A stretch of DNA of 64,000 nucleotides from Maricaulis sp. (GCA_002692855.1 NZMJ01000012.1:32709-96708); one strand, 5' to 3'; positions 1 to 8,743 are shown, numbered from the stretch's first letter. Notes: a model not told the origin generated them from the letters alone. Made by a program: numbers and translations.

Positions 1-110
1 AGCAGCCACGCTTCGCGGCTGAGACCCTCGGGCAGCGGTATGAGCTGGATCGCGGCGGCGAGCACCAGCCCGGTGAACAGGCCGATTGTCTTGGAGCCGG
101 GGCGGGTCAA
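1..110 (-). CDS. DASS/SLC13-type sodium:anion symporter, N-terminal fragment
   Basis: Only the first ~36 codons lie in the window; the gene runs off the left edge. Read leftwards from a TTG at 108-110, the only in-frame start after an upstream TAG, it begins with a short basic stretch. A first hydrophobic segment (GLFTGLVLAAAIQLIPLP) follows, then EGLSREAWLL. That layout is typical of the N-terminus of divalent-anion:Na+ symporters, where the first helix precedes an LSPEAW-like motif. Its start is 15 bp beyond the stop of the zinc-finger gene on the same strand, so the two are probably co-transcribed. No strong ribosome site is visible. The family call rests on a short stretch and is moderate only. 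Confidence 0.5.
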   Translation of the reverse strand, partial: MTRPGSKTIGLFTGLVLAAAIQLIPLPEGLSREAWL

Positions 111-125
111 AGCGCCGATACCGGG

Positions 126-332
126 CTACGCCCCGCCATCCGCCGGACCGCCGCGCTCGACAAAGCGCCGGTCGCAATAGCCGCATTCGACAAAGCCGGT
201 GTCATGGTCGATTTCGAGCCAGACTTTCGGATGTCCCAGCGCGCCGCCACCGCCATCGCAGGAGGTGCGGTGTCCGTCGATGACGAAGACTTCCGGCGCG
301 GGCAGCGCGTTTGCGGTCGTTGTCGTTGCCAT
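126..332 (-). CDS. zinc-finger domain (zf-CHCC, NDUFS6-like) protein
   Basis: A 68-residue protein with the CHCC zinc-binding pattern: Cys25 in SCDGGGG, His34 in ALGHP, then Cys50 and Cys53 in ECGYC. This is the hallmark of the small zf-CHCC family related to the NDUFS6 subunit of respiratory complex I, common in alphaproteobacteria. The AGGGGA ribosome site lies about 8 nt before the ATG at 332, but only 2 nt before another in-frame ATG at 338, so 332 is preferred. It precedes the DASS-like gene on the same strand and is divergent from the ABC ATPase. Whether it works as a complex I accessory protein here is inference. Confidence 0.85.
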   Translation of the reverse strand: MATTTTANALPAPEVFVIDGHRTSCDGGGGALGHPKVWLEIDHDTGFVECGYCDRRFVERGGPADGGA

Positions 333-418
333 TGCCATTTCCCCTGCATGGACTTCACCGAGTGCCGCGCATAGGTATGACGCTGCTTCATACCGGTCAA
401 TCACGAGGCCCTGCCATC

Positions 419-1378
419 ATGTCCCAAACGCCGCTGCCTGACTATGCGCTCGAAGCGGAAGGTCTGCGCAAGACCTATGGCGGCTCGAAGAAGCGCCCCG
501 CCAAGGAGGCGCTCAAGGGGGTCGATCTGAAGATCGGCCGCGGCAAGATTTTCGGGCTTCTGGGGCCGAATGGCGCGGGCAAGTCGACCTTCATCAACAT
601 CTTCGCCGGACTGACCCGGAAGACGGCGGGCACGGCCCGCATCTGGGGCCGCGACATCGACACGGACGGGCGCAATGCCCGCGCCGCGATCGGCGTCGTG
701 CCGCAGGAAATCAACATGGACGTCTTCTTCACGCCCCATGAGATGCTGGAACTGATGGCCGGCTTCTACGGCGTGCCGAAGCGTGAGCGCCGCACGATGG
801 ACATTCTCCGCGCCGTCGGTCTGGAGGACAAGAAGAACGCCTATGTCCGCCAGTTGTCGGGCGGGATGAAGCGCCGGCTTCTGGTCGCCAAGGCGCTGGT
901 CCATACGCCGCCCGTCCTGGTGCTCGACGAGCCCACTGCCGGGGTCGATATCGAGCTCCGCCGCCAGCTCTGGGACTATGTCCGCGAGCTGCACGCGAAC
1001 GGCACCACCATCGTCCTGACGACACACTATCTCGAAGAGGCACAGGAGTTGTGCGACGACATCGCCATCATCAATGAGGGCCAGGTCGTCGCCTGCGAGC
1101 CGACCGTCTCGCTTCTCAAGCGTCTCGACACCAAGTCGCTGGTGATCGTCCCGGCCGAGCCGCTGACCGCAGTGCCGGACGCCTTGTCAGCCTATGACGC
1201 GAAAATCCGCGATACGGGCGAACTCGCGATCAGCTACAAGTTCGGCGAGGTCTCGGTCGCCAAGATCATCGAGGCCTTCCACGCCTCCGGCGGCCGCATC
1301 GGTGATCTGCGCACCGAAGAGCCGGACCTCGAGGATGTCTTCCTCGCCCTGACCTACCACCGGGGCGACGCGGCGTAA
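419..1378 (+). CDS. ABC-2 type transporter ATP-binding protein
   Basis: A 319-residue ATPase with every nucleotide-binding motif intact: Walker A GPNGAGKST (49-57), Q-loop Gln96, signature LSGGM (146-150), Walker B VLVLDEP (165-171) and switch His203 in TTHYLEEA. The sequence resembles the YadG/CcmA-like group of ABC-2 exporters. A C-terminal extension of about 90 residues follows the ATPase core. The ATG at 419 is preferred to an upstream start at 311, because the 36 residues between do not fit the family. No ABC-2 permease lies next to it: the following gene has two predicted helices and a charged tail. The permease must be encoded elsewhere, or the partner is unknown. Confidence 0.9.
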   Translation: MSQTPLPDYALEAEGLRKTYGGSKKRPAKEALKGVDLKIGRGKIFGLLGPNGAGKSTFINIFAGLTRKTAGTARIWGRDIDTDGRNARAAIGVVPQEINMDVFFTPHEMLELMAGFYGVPKRERRTMDILRAVGLEDKKNAYVRQLSGGMKRRLLVAKALVHTPPVLVLDEPTAGVDIELRRQLWDYVRELHANGTTIVLTTHYLEEAQELCDDIAIINEGQVVACEPTVSLLKRLDTKSLVIVPAEPLTAVPDALSAYDAKIRDTGELAISYKFGEVSVAKIIEAFHASGGRIGDLRTEEPDLEDVFLALTYHRGDAA

Positions 1379-1448
1379 GGGCTGACCGCCGCTTTTTCGC
1401 CCCTTATCGCCGCCAGTCTGACAACCGGGCCGCAACAGGGGACCGGAC

Positions 1449-1820
1449 ATGCTGGCGATTCGACGCTTCTTTTCCGCGCTACTGGCGATCGGGCTGTTCG
1501 TCTTTCTGGGCTATGTCTTTACCCTGTTCTTCGAACCGCAGGGCCAGGGCGGGTGGATCACCGCCGTCATTCTGGTCATCGGATCGGGGATTTTCAGCCT
1601 CATCGTCTATCGCTGGCTGGCCGTGCCGGGGCGCTCACGCCACCGCGCGCCGGACCCGCATGATGACGGGGCCGGGCTGGGTCTCGGCCTGCTGGGCTCG
1701 TCTGCGGCGAACCGGAGACGCGACGATATCGATGGCGATGATTTCGGTGGCGGCCGCCGCAGCCCGCATGGCGGCGATGGGGATGCAGACGCTGACGACG
1801 ATCCGTCTGGATTGCACTAG
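1449..1820 (+). CDS. small two-helix membrane protein with Gly/Asp-rich tail
   Basis: A 123-residue protein not recognised as a named family. Two hydrophobic segments (about residues 8-28 and 36-55) predict a hairpin inner-membrane protein. They are followed by a low-complexity cytosolic or periplasmic tail rich in Gly, Asp and Arg (RRRDDIDGDDFGGGRR and similar). GGGGAC lies upstream of the ATG. It sits 70 bp after the ABC ATPase on the same strand and could be co-transcribed with it, but it is far too small to be a normal ABC-2 permease. The acidic tail might bind metal or nucleic acid; that is speculation. Confidence 0.6.
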   Translation: MLAIRRFFSALLAIGLFVFLGYVFTLFFEPQGQGGWITAVILVIGSGIFSLIVYRWLAVPGRSRHRAPDPHDDGAGLGLGLLGSSAANRRRDDIDGDDFGGGRRSPHGGDGDADADDDPSGLH

Positions 1821-1888
1821 CGCCTCAACCCCAATCTTGGCCTGGCTTGTCCCTGCCCCGGGATAAACCCCGAGTGGACGAGACCGGT

Positions 1889-3877
1889 CTAGCCCTCGGT
1901 CACCGGGTCGAAACGCGTCAGCGCATCCGGCCCGTCCATCACCGCGCGTAGCTGTCCCACATAGGTTTCGTCATCGGCATAGGGGCTGATCTCGCCGACC
2001 AGTGCCGGACCGGTGATCGGCGCGCCCGCAGCGCGCAGGGCCGCCCGCTCGGCGCGGAAGCCTGCAAAGGCCGGGTGCGAATTGAGATAGCTGACATAGT
2101 CCTCTGCCGAGGCCGCCAGGCTTTCAAATCCGCCATCGCCGGGGAAGCGGCCGAACAGGACGTTGCGTTCGCGCGCCGCTTCGCTGCTGCCCCAGCCTGT
2201 CGCAAGGACGGCCTGCGAGATGGCCAGCGAGGGCGGGACGATGTCGGCGCGGGCCAGCAGGTCATCCAGATCGCCATAGGCCCCCCCGTATTTGCGCGCC
2301 AGCCGGTCACGTTCAGCCTGCTGGGAGAGGTCGAGACGCGTCCCGTTCGCTTCCAGACCGGCGAACCGTTCCAGCGTCGCACGGTCACGCAGCACGTGCT
2401 CGTTCTCCGAGGCGATCAGGCTGGCAACGATGCGGGCGAACAGCCGCCGCCGCTCCTCCATGTCCAATTCCATCCAGTCAGCGGGCAGAGTGCCGAGCCG
2501 GACACCGCCCGAGGACGGCGACGACGGCGGCGCGACCATCTCGCGCAGCTCGGCCACGGTCGGCGCGCTGAAGACCGGCCCCTGCCTGTCGATCAGTCCC
2601 GCAGCGATCGACGCGGCAAACGAGGCACCGGCGAAGCCCACCGTGACCGCGCCGATGGCGGCCATGTCGCGCCAGCCCTTTCGTCCCTCGATGGGCGGGG
2701 CGATGCGCGCCAGCCGGGATACGGGTCCGGCGGTCCAGCCCTGGATCACCAGCGACGCGATCACCACGGCAAAGGCGGTCGAAAAATAGAGATTGGCATT
2801 CTCCACCCCGAGCAGGACCGGAAAACCGCCGAGGAAGATCGGCACCGCCCCGCGCAGCCCCATCCAGGCGATGAAGGCGCGCTCATTGGGTCTGAATTTC
2901 TCGGGCAGCAGGCAGACCAGCACGGCCAGCGGGCGGGCGACAAGGATCAGCACCAGCGCCACGCCGAGCGCCGGAACGGCCACGGCCAGCGCGTGGCTCG
3001 GCGTCACCAGCAGTCCGAGCATCAGGAAGAGACCGATCTGCGACAGCCAGGCGACCCCGTCGGAAAAGCGCGCGGTCGCCTCGGCCGCGCGCCGCTTGGG
3101 CGCAGAACGCAGGGCCACGCCCGCCAGATAGGCCGCCAGGAATCCCGACGCACCGATCGACTGGGCCAGCGCGAACAGGAATACCGCGGATGCGGCGGCA
3201 AAGATGGGATAAAGCCCCAGCGGCAGGCCCATGCGGCGCTCGGCGACCGCGATAGCGCGTCCGCCGAACCAGCCGATCAGCGCACCGGCGATCAGCGACC
3301 AGACAATGCCGATGGCAAACAGCCACGGGCTCGGCGCTTCACCGGCCCCCAGCCAGGTCACCAATGCCGTCACCATGATGACCGCCATCGGATCATTGAA
3401 GCCCGATTCCGCCTCGAGCGTGGTGGCGACGCGCGGGCGGGCCTTCAACTCACGGCCCGCAATCAGCATCAGGACGGCGGCGGCATCGGTCGAGGACACG
3501 ATCGCCCCCATCAGCAGGCTTTCAATCCACCCGAGGCCGAAGAGGTAGTGGGCGCCGGCCGCCGTGATCCCGGCCGTAATCAGCACGCCGGCGGTTGCCA
3601 GGGTCAGCGAGGGGCGCAGCACGCCGCGCAAGCGACGCAGGCTGGTTCCCAATCCCCCATCGAACAGGATCAGCGCCAGTGCCAGCGATCCGAAGCCATA
3701 GGCCAGGCCGTAGTCATTGAAGAAGATCTGGCCCGGACCCTCTTCGCCCGCCAGCATGCCGATGCCGAGAAACATCAACAGCAGCGGCGCGCCGGCCTGC
3801 CGCAACAGGGCGGCGCCAGCCACCGCCAGCAGGATCAGGCTGGTCGAAACCAGAAGCAGAATGTGGGCGGCATCCAT
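1889..3877 (-). CDS. CPA1-type K+/H+ antiporter fused to a degenerate Bax-like glucosaminidase domain
   Basis: A 662-residue protein in two parts. Residues 1-390 are a many-helix CvrA/NhaP2-like cation:proton antiporter, with the conserved SSTDAAA (128-134) and ESGFNDP (157-163) motifs. Instead of the usual cytosolic TrkA-C/CorC-type tail there is an extra helix (about 405-428). A soluble domain (about 465-650) follows whose LPADW, ADIVPPSLAISQA, GWGSS, NVLFG and LNSHPAF blocks match Bax/FlgJ-type glucosaminidases (GH73-like). The catalytic Glu of the usual QAALESGWG motif is replaced: here it reads QAVLATGWG, with Ala559 in the Glu slot. The extra helix would put this domain in the periplasm. 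Start ATG 3877 has AGGGAAA upstream; a longer frame would run into the tRNA. Both domain identifications are by motif; the fusion is in one uninterrupted frame. Confidence 0.85.
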   Translation of the reverse strand: MDAAHILLLVSTSLILLAVAGAALLRQAGAPLLLMFLGIGMLAGEEGPGQIFFNDYGLAYGFGSLALALILFDGGLGTSLRRLRGVLRPSLTLATAGVLITAGITAAGAHYLFGLGWIESLLMGAIVSSTDAAAVLMLIAGRELKARPRVATTLEAESGFNDPMAVIMVTALVTWLGAGEAPSPWLFAIGIVWSLIAGALIGWFGGRAIAVAERRMGLPLGLYPIFAAASAVFLFALAQSIGASGFLAAYLAGVALRSAPKRRAAEATARFSDGVAWLSQIGLFLMLGLLVTPSHALAVAVPALGVALVLILVARPLAVLVCLLPEKFRPNERAFIAWMGLRGAVPIFLGGFPVLLGVENANLYFSTAFAVVIASLVIQGWTAGPVSRLARIAPPIEGRKGWRDMAAIGAVTVGFAGASFAASIAAGLIDRQGPVFSAPTVAELREMVAPPSSPSSGGVRLGTLPADWMELDMEERRRLFARIVASLIASENEHVLRDRATLERFAGLEANGTRLDLSQQAERDRLARKYGGAYGDLDDLLARADIVPPSLAISQAVLATGWGSSEAARERNVLFGRFPGDGGFESLAASAEDYVSYLNSHPAFAGFRAERAALRAAGAPITGPALVGEISPYADDETYVGQLRAVMDGPDALTRFDPVTEG

Positions 3878-3937
3878 TCCGGTCGCGTTTCCCTGGGAGT
3901 CGTGTGACAGCACCTGCGCAATTAGGGAATGGCTGCA

Positions 3938-3966
3938 TTGAACGGAAGGCGCAAGCCCTGTAAGGG
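3938..3966 (+). promoter_or_regulatory. candidate promoter of tRNA-Arg
   Basis: TTGAAC (3938-3943) and a weak TAAGGG (3961-3966) are separated by 17 nt, placing transcription start just before the tRNA at 3981. The -35 is good and the -10 poor, so this is tentative. It overlaps the region upstream of the divergent antiporter gene. Confidence 0.35.
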
Positions 3967-3980
3967 ATGCATCCCGGCCT

Positions 3981-4057
3981 GCACCCATAGCTCAGCTGGA
4001 TAGAGCGCTGCCCTCCGAAGGCAGAGGTCAGAGGTTCGAATCCTCTTGGGTGCGCCA
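3981..4057 (+). tRNA. tRNA-Arg (anticodon CCG)
   Basis: Complete cloverleaf with the CCA encoded. Acceptor GCACCCA (3981-3987) pairs with TGGGTGC (4047-4053), followed by discriminator G and CCA. The D-loop holds AGCTCAGCTGGATAGAGC. The anticodon stem CTGCC/GGCAG encloses CTCCGAA, anticodon CCG, reading CGG. The T-arm is GGTTCGAATCC. It lies between the antiporter gene and DUF2200. No integrated element is seen behind it. Confidence 0.97.
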
Positions 4058-4205
4058 TTTCACAATACCGGGACCTCCGACCGGAGCTGCCCCTGCGCTG
4101 TTATCCTCGAAGGGCCGGTCGGCCGGATTAGTCGGCCTTCGCTGCGGACGCGCGGTCGCGATTGCTTCCCCTTCGGGTCCTGATTTCCTGAGCCGGGTAG
4201 CGAAA

Positions 4206-4565
4206 TCAGTCTTTCGGCACCCGCAATATCTTCTCCATCGCCTTGCCCTTGGCGAGTTCGTCGATCAGCTTGTCGAGATAGCGGATCTCGCGCATCAGCT
4301 TGTCTTCGACCTCTTCGACGCGCACGCCGCACACTACGCCCTTGATGAGCGCCCGGTCGGGATTGAGCCGGGGTGCGTCGTCAAAAAAGGCTCGAAAATC
4401 GGACTTGTCGGCGAGCACCCTCTTCAACGCGGCATCATCATGGCCCGTGAGCCAGTGGATGATCTCATCGACGTCGGCCTTGGTTCGCCCCTTCTTTTCG
4501 GCCTTCGCAACGTAATGCGGATAAACGCTCGCAAAGCTCATCTTGAAGATGCGGTGTTCGGCCAT
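4206..4565 (-). CDS. DUF2200 domain-containing protein
   Basis: A 119-residue soluble protein starting [19 protein letters not shown]. It has the WLTGHD core and the C-terminal [20 protein letters not shown] block characteristic of the DUF2200 family, which has no established function. The length equals the usual family size, so it looks complete. ATG 4565 is chosen because that is where family similarity begins. It is divergent from the sensor kinase, with about 110 bp between the starts. It is followed by roughly 150 bp up to the tRNA-Arg. Confidence 0.85.
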   Translation of the reverse strand: MAEHRIFKMSFASVYPHYVAKAEKKGRTKADVDEIIHWLTGHDDAALKRVLADKSDFRAFFDDAPRLNPDRALIKGVVCGVRVEEVEDKLMREIRYLDKLIDELAKGKAMEKILRVPKD

Positions 4566-4673
4566 GACGGCCTCCCGATTGCCTGGCACCCATTGAACGG
4601 GAGGACGCAAGAGCCCGTCAAGCAGGCGGAATGCGGACTTTGAACGGTGCAGGGAGCCTGTATAAGGTTGCTT

Positions 4674-5762
4674 ATGAAAGCTGCTGTCCACCCACGACAA
4701 GCGGATCGTCTCGCGGCGCTGCGCCGCTACGACATTCTCGACACGCCGCGCGAAGCGGAGTTTGACGATATCGTCGCCCTGGCGTCGACGATTTGCGACG
4801 CACCGATCTCCGTCGTCAACCTGATCGACGAGCACCGCCAGTGGTTCAAGGCCGAGGTCGGGCTGGGCGTGCGCGAGACGCCGCTCGAAACCTCGATCTG
4901 CTCGCACGTCATCCTGGAAAACGACTTCGTCGAAATTCCCGATACGCTCGCCGATGCCCGGATGGCGGACAACCCGTTATGCCTCGCACCAGAGGACGGG
5001 TTGCGCTTCTACGCAGGCGCCTTGCTGAAGACGTCGGACGGCATGCCGATCGGGACGCTGTGCGTGCTCGACACGAAGCCGCGAAATCTGACTGACCTTC
5101 AGCGCGAAACCGTCCGGGTACTGGCCCGGCAGGTGATGAAGCAACTCGAACTTCGCCTGGCACTCCGCCAGCTCGACACCTTGCGCCGGGAGACTGACCA
5201 CCGGGTCAAGAACTCGCTGCAAATGATCGCCTCGCTGGTCAGTATCGGCCGCTCCGGCGGCGAAGGCGCGGCCGATGCCGCGCTGGAGCGGATCGAAAGC
5301 CGCATCCGCGCCGCCTCGCTGATCCACGAGCAGATCCAGAAGTCCAGCACCAGCGGCGACGTCGATATTGCCCGATTGCTGACCGATCTGGGCCGGCTGC
5401 TTCAGGACATGTCGCCGGACGGGATCGCGATCGAGGTCAAGGCAGACAGCGTCGACATTTCACCCGACCAGGCCACCGCCATTGCGACCCTGATCAACGA
5501 GTTCGCGGCCAATTCCTTCAAGCACGCCTTCACGGGTGTCTCGCAAGGGTGCATCACCCTCACCGCATCGTCGAAGGACGGTGCGATTGAACTGGAGTGC
5601 AGTGACGATGGCCGGGGCTGGGGCGAGGATGGACCGAAGGGCGGGCTGGGCTACCAGATCATGCAGGCGTCCGCCGAAAAGGCCGGCGGGAAGATCGAGC
5701 TGATCCCCCTCCAGACCGGATCGGCGTTGAGGCTGGTGTTCAAACCGGAACAGGCGGCCTAA
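4674..5762 (+). CDS. GAF-domain sensor histidine kinase, HWE/HisKA_2 type
   Basis: A 362-residue cytosolic kinase. An N-terminal GAF domain (about 20-160) opens with the common [15 protein letters not shown] motif. The dimerisation/phosphotransfer segment has DHRVKNSLQ with His176 as the likely phospho-acceptor, followed by a HATPase domain with N-box [12 protein letters not shown] (275-286) and DDGRGW (311-316). HWE/HisKA_2 kinases often feed PhyR-type general stress or light/redox responses in alphaproteobacteria. No response regulator is adjacent, so its partner is unknown. No transmembrane helices are seen. ATG 4674 follows an AAGG site. The stop overlaps the convergent sodC stop by 4 nt. 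Confidence 0.88.
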   Translation: MKAAVHPRQADRLAALRRYDILDTPREAEFDDIVALASTICDAPISVVNLIDEHRQWFKAEVGLGVRETPLETSICSHVILENDFVEIPDTLADARMADNPLCLAPEDGLRFYAGALLKTSDGMPIGTLCVLDTKPRNLTDLQRETVRVLARQVMKQLELRLALRQLDTLRRETDHRVKNSLQMIASLVSIGRSGGEGAADAALERIESRIRAASLIHEQIQKSSTSGDVDIARLLTDLGRLLQDMSPDGIAIEVKADSVDISPDQATAIATLINEFAANSFKHAFTGVSQGCITLTASSKDGAIELECSDDGRGWGEDGPKGGLGYQIMQASAEKAGGKIELIPLQTGSALRLVFKPEQAA

Positions 5763-6292
5763 CCGGCCACGATCACACCGCAGGCAATCCGGTCCCCGGC
5801 ATCGCCGGAGGGCTGGCTCCGGTAATCATCAGGGCCCGAATGCACCAAGATGGCAGCGCCGTCGCCATCCATCAGTGCGCCATTCTCGTCGAGTGAAACG
5901 CGGGTGTTGAAGGTTTCGACCGTCAGTTCGCCGGTCTCGGGGACATGGATGTTCTCCAGGTCACCGAGATGCGGCCCGCCCGGCACCAGGAAGCCGTGCG
6001 CCTGTCCATCCGGGTCCGCGAGGTGACCGCCTGCGGCATCGAAATCCGGTTCGCAGGCGCCGGTCTGGTGGATGTGAAAACCATGCGTGCCCTGCGGCAA
6101 TCCTGTCAGATGGGCCTCGATCAGCACCCCGCTCGGTGTTTCAGTCAGCATGACCTCCCCCGCCGGCGTCCCGTCGGCCAGCTGAAGGCGGGCATGCGCC
6201 GTGGCGGGTTCCTGATCGTCGGCGAAGGCATCCATGCCAGGGGACAGTGTCATCGCTGTGGCGGCAACGACCATGGCGGCAAAACGGGACAT
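5759..6292 (-). CDS. sodC: periplasmic Cu/Zn superoxide dismutase
   Basis: A 177-residue precursor with a signal peptide of about 24 residues (cleavage after DAFA). It has all metal ligands: His73 and His75 (THGFHIHQ), bridging His90 (GGHLADP), His99, His108, Asp111 (GPHLGD) and His151 (LVHSGPDDY). Cys80 and Cys171 can form the conserved disulfide. The enzyme dismutates superoxide in the periplasm. The stop codon overlaps the convergent kinase stop (CTAA, 5759-5762). No unusual residue was noticed. Confidence 0.95.
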   Translation of the reverse strand: MSRFAAMVVAATAMTLSPGMDAFADDQEPATAHARLQLADGTPAGEVMLTETPSGVLIEAHLTGLPQGTHGFHIHQTGACEPDFDAAGGHLADPDGQAHGFLVPGGPHLGDLENIHVPETGELTVETFNTRVSLDENGALMDGDGAAILVHSGPDDYRSQPSGDAGDRIACGVIVAG

Positions 6293-6339
6293 GTCGTGAT
6301 CTCCGATTAACGGGAAGGGGCGGGTCAGCGCGTCGCGGA

Positions 6340-6570
6340 TCAGGTGTCTTCGGCGTGCTCGGCGGCATCCTGGTTTGCGGCCTGCCGGTCGAGCGTTGCT
6401 TCGATTTCGCGGATCAGGCGCGAGCGTTCGCCATCAGGCCCGTCCGCCTCGGCTTCTTCAGCGGAAAGGATGGTCAGCGCTTCCTTCAGTCTTTCCTCCC
6501 GCTGACCGGCGGAATAGCCGCTATCGGCGAGGATTTGCTGGATTTCCTGGCGGCTGACCTGCGCGGGCAT
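6340..6570 (-). CDS. small acidic helical protein, unknown
   Basis: A 76-residue soluble, highly charged protein. It is probably alpha-helical, with a SRQEIQQILADSGYSAGQREERL opening block and a Glu-rich second half. No family is recognised. GAGG lies 8 nt before the ATG at 6570, and the composition is protein-like, so it is likely a real gene. It stands upstream of sodC on the same strand with a 47-bp gap and may share a transcript with it. Confidence 0.55.
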   Translation of the reverse strand: MPAQVSRQEIQQILADSGYSAGQREERLKEALTILSAEEAEADGPDGERSRLIREIEATLDRQAANQDAAEHAEDT

Positions 6571-6730
6571 GAAGAACCTCGATGGTGACGGGACCGGGAA
6601 GGAAACGCCTGCCCGGCGCGACTCGTTCCGCCGCGCTCAGGTGGAGACGCCGGGCCGGAACGCGAATTTCCTTCACGGCTCGTGCCGGGCGTGACTAGAG
6701 TGAAGTCGTCCCAGTCCAAGGAGAGGCCTC

Positions 6731-7291
6731 GTGATGCGCGCCCTTGTAACCGCACTTGCAGTATTGATTCTGTCAGCCTGCGGGCAGGGGCAACCGGCCC
6801 CCGAAGGCGGCGCGCTGGTGACGGTAATGGGCGAGGTCAGCGAGACCGACCGCGGCGCGTCCGCCAGCGCCACCGAACCGCTTTTCGCGGCCTACGATAT
6901 CAGCTTTCGCGATGCCCGCGCCTTCACGCTGGCGGACCTGCAATCCCTGCCAGCACACTCCGTCGAGGTGAGGTTTCCGCTGGGCGGGGAGGCGCATGAG
7001 TTTCGCGGGCCGCTTTTGCGCGATGTCCTTGGCGCGGCAAGCGCATCGGGATCACGCGTCACCATCACCGCCCTGGACGGCTACCGGCGCACCATTCCGG
7101 CGGCGCGCCTGGCCGACCACGACGTCATCCTAGCCCTGTCGATGGATGGTGAAGCGCTGGGTATCGGTGGTTACGGCCCGGCCATGATCGTCTGGCCGCG
7201 CGACAGTGACACTGCGCTGCGCGGCCAGGACGATTCGGACTGGGTGTGGGGCGTGTTCGCGATCCGCTCCCACAATGGTCAGGGCCGCTAG
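6731..7291 (+). CDS. lipoprotein with SUOX-fold (molybdopterin-oxidoreductase-like) domain
   Basis: A 186-residue precursor with a type II signal peptide and lipobox LSAC (Cys17), so probably a lipid-anchored periplasmic protein. The mature part (about 55-180) resembles the sulfite-oxidase-like fold: LLRDVLGA, a central VTITALDGYRRTIPAARL strand pair, and GYGPAMIVWPR. Known members of this fold bind molybdopterin, but small stand-alone versions like this one often lack the cofactor Cys. None is visible here, so enzymatic activity is doubtful. GTG at 6731 is the start: AAGGAG lies 7 nt upstream. The stop shares the CTAG at 7288-7291 with the S41 peptidase. Confidence 0.65.
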   Translation: MMRALVTALAVLILSACGQGQPAPEGGALVTVMGEVSETDRGASASATEPLFAAYDISFRDARAFTLADLQSLPAHSVEVRFPLGGEAHEFRGPLLRDVLGAASASGSRVTITALDGYRRTIPAARLADHDVILALSMDGEALGIGGYGPAMIVWPRDSDTALRGQDDSDWVWGVFAIRSHNGQGR

Positions 7292-8580
7292 TCGCTGCGA
7301 GGCGACACGCTGTCAGGCTGTTCAAGCGATTGCAGGGTCATCGAGACGGCCCGTCCATTCTCAACGCTGAATCCGACCCGGACCGTATCCAGCCCCTCCA
7401 GCATGAAGCGGTCAGACCCGAGCGGGATCATCCGGCGCGCAGGCGTTTCTGCACGCTGATACATCAGCTCCCCGTCCTCCAGCCAGACCCGGCGCGGCCC
7501 GTAGGCGCCGGCATAGATTTCGGGGGCATCCAGCATCACGGGTGCTTGACGGGCCGCGATGGCTTCGCGCGACCATTCCAGCCCCTGGCGCTGGGCCGCA
7601 TCGGTGGCTGTTTCAAGGATCGCGGCATAGGCCAGGGCCAGGGCCGCATCGAGCGCGGCATCGGCTGTAGTCTCCACATCGGGGATCACACCCGTGCCTT
7701 CCCAGTTCGTGCCCGTGATCGGGTTGCGGGCCGATCCGGTCGAGACGAAAATCTCCAGCCCGTGCGGCAACGGGAAAAACCCGCCCGGATTGCCTGCGCC
7801 ATAGGTGGTCTCACCGACAATTGTCGCGCGTTCCATAGCCTGGAGGTGGTAGGGGAAGGCTTCGCCGGCCGAGCCCGTTCGCCCGCTCGTCAACACGTAA
7901 AGCGGCACGTCGGGGCGGGATTCGCCCGGCAGCCATGCCAGCGCCTGAAGCTCGGACGGATAGTCGCGCGCGCTGGAAACGAAGGTGTTGATGATGGTCT
8001 CCTCGCGCGGATCGAGGAAATGGCTGATCAGGAACTGGACCATGGACGGCGCCCCGCCCCGGTTCTGGCGCATGTCGAAAATCACCGCATCGGTGTTTTC
8101 CACAAAATTCAGCGCCGCCAGAGCGGTGTCGCCGCCCAGCTGGGTGGGGGCAAACTCGCGCATGTCGATATAGCCGACATTGCCGGGCAGGATCGAGACT
8201 TCCTGGAAGCCGTAATTGGTACGGGCCATCGCTGCGAGCCAGGCCCGCTCCCCCGCTTCGTCCGGTCCTGATTCTCCGCGCGGAGCGCCCGGTGGGGCCC
8301 GGCGCACGGCAAAGTGATTGTCATGAACATGCAGGCGGTCGCGAAGCGCGTCGGCCAGCGTTTCCGCCGTATCGGCGTCTGAAAACGCTCCGGATTGCCA
8401 GGCTTCGCGCAGCTCGGCTGCGATGGCGGCACCGCGCTCGGAATCGTAGAAATTCTCCTCCACCGCCGCGGCGGCGGCGGCCACGACAGCGTCGCGCTGA
8501 CTGGCGTTCAGCTCTTGTGCAATCGCCGGAGCGCCGAGCGCCAGGACAAGGGCAAAACCGCCTGCAATGATGGATTTCAT
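7288..8580 (-). CDS. secreted S41-family peptidase
   Basis: A 430-residue precursor with a clear signal peptide (cleavage near AIAQ). An N-terminal helical cap is followed by a tail-specific-protease-like core: GNVGYIDMREF (134-144), IFDMRQNRGGAPSM and TSGRTGSAGEAF, where Ser237 is the likely nucleophile. It resembles IRBP-like S41 peptidases with no obvious PDZ domain. A C-terminal beta-rich region of about 90 residues follows. The substrate is unknown; the periplasm is the likely site. It is divergent from the AGCS symporter, with 163 bp between starts. The stop shares CTAG with the preceding lipoprotein gene. Confidence 0.87.
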   Translation of the reverse strand: MKSIIAGGFALVLALGAPAIAQELNASQRDAVVAAAAAAVEENFYDSERGAAIAAELREAWQSGAFSDADTAETLADALRDRLHVHDNHFAVRRAPPGAPRGESGPDEAGERAWLAAMARTNYGFQEVSILPGNVGYIDMREFAPTQLGGDTALAALNFVENTDAVIFDMRQNRGGAPSMVQFLISHFLDPREETIINTFVSSARDYPSELQALAWLPGESRPDVPLYVLTSGRTGSAGEAFPYHLQAMERATIVGETTYGAGNPGGFFPLPHGLEIFVSTGSARNPITGTNWEGTGVIPDVETTADAALDAALALAYAAILETATDAAQRQGLEWSREAIAARQAPVMLDAPEIYAGAYGPRRVWLEDGELMYQRAETPARRMIPLGSDRFMLEGLDTVRVGFSVENGRAVSMTLQSLEQPDSVSPRSD

Positions 8581-8685
8581 GGTGGAACTCCCCGCTTCGT
8601 TTCGCCGGGATGTTTAGCGGTTTGCGCCGGTGCGCACCCGTTACAACCTCGTCAGTCAACGGACATCTCCCGGCAAAAAAACCCA

Positions 8686-8713
8686 TTGCGTCACGGTGCG
8701 AGCCTTCTAGGCT
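8686..8713 (+). promoter_or_regulatory. candidate promoter of the AGCS symporter gene
   Basis: TTGCGT (8686-8691), a 16-nt spacer and TAGGCT (8708-8713) stand about 30 bp before the start codon at 8744. The fit to a sigma-70-type promoter is moderate. Confidence 0.35.
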
Positions 8714-8743
8714 GCGCGCCGACGTGGACACTCGGGGAGAACC

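Noticed and set aside
2075..3907. 610-codon frame opposite the antiporter gene
   Set aside because: Low-complexity Gln/Arg/Gly composition typical of the antisense of a membrane-protein gene; no motif.
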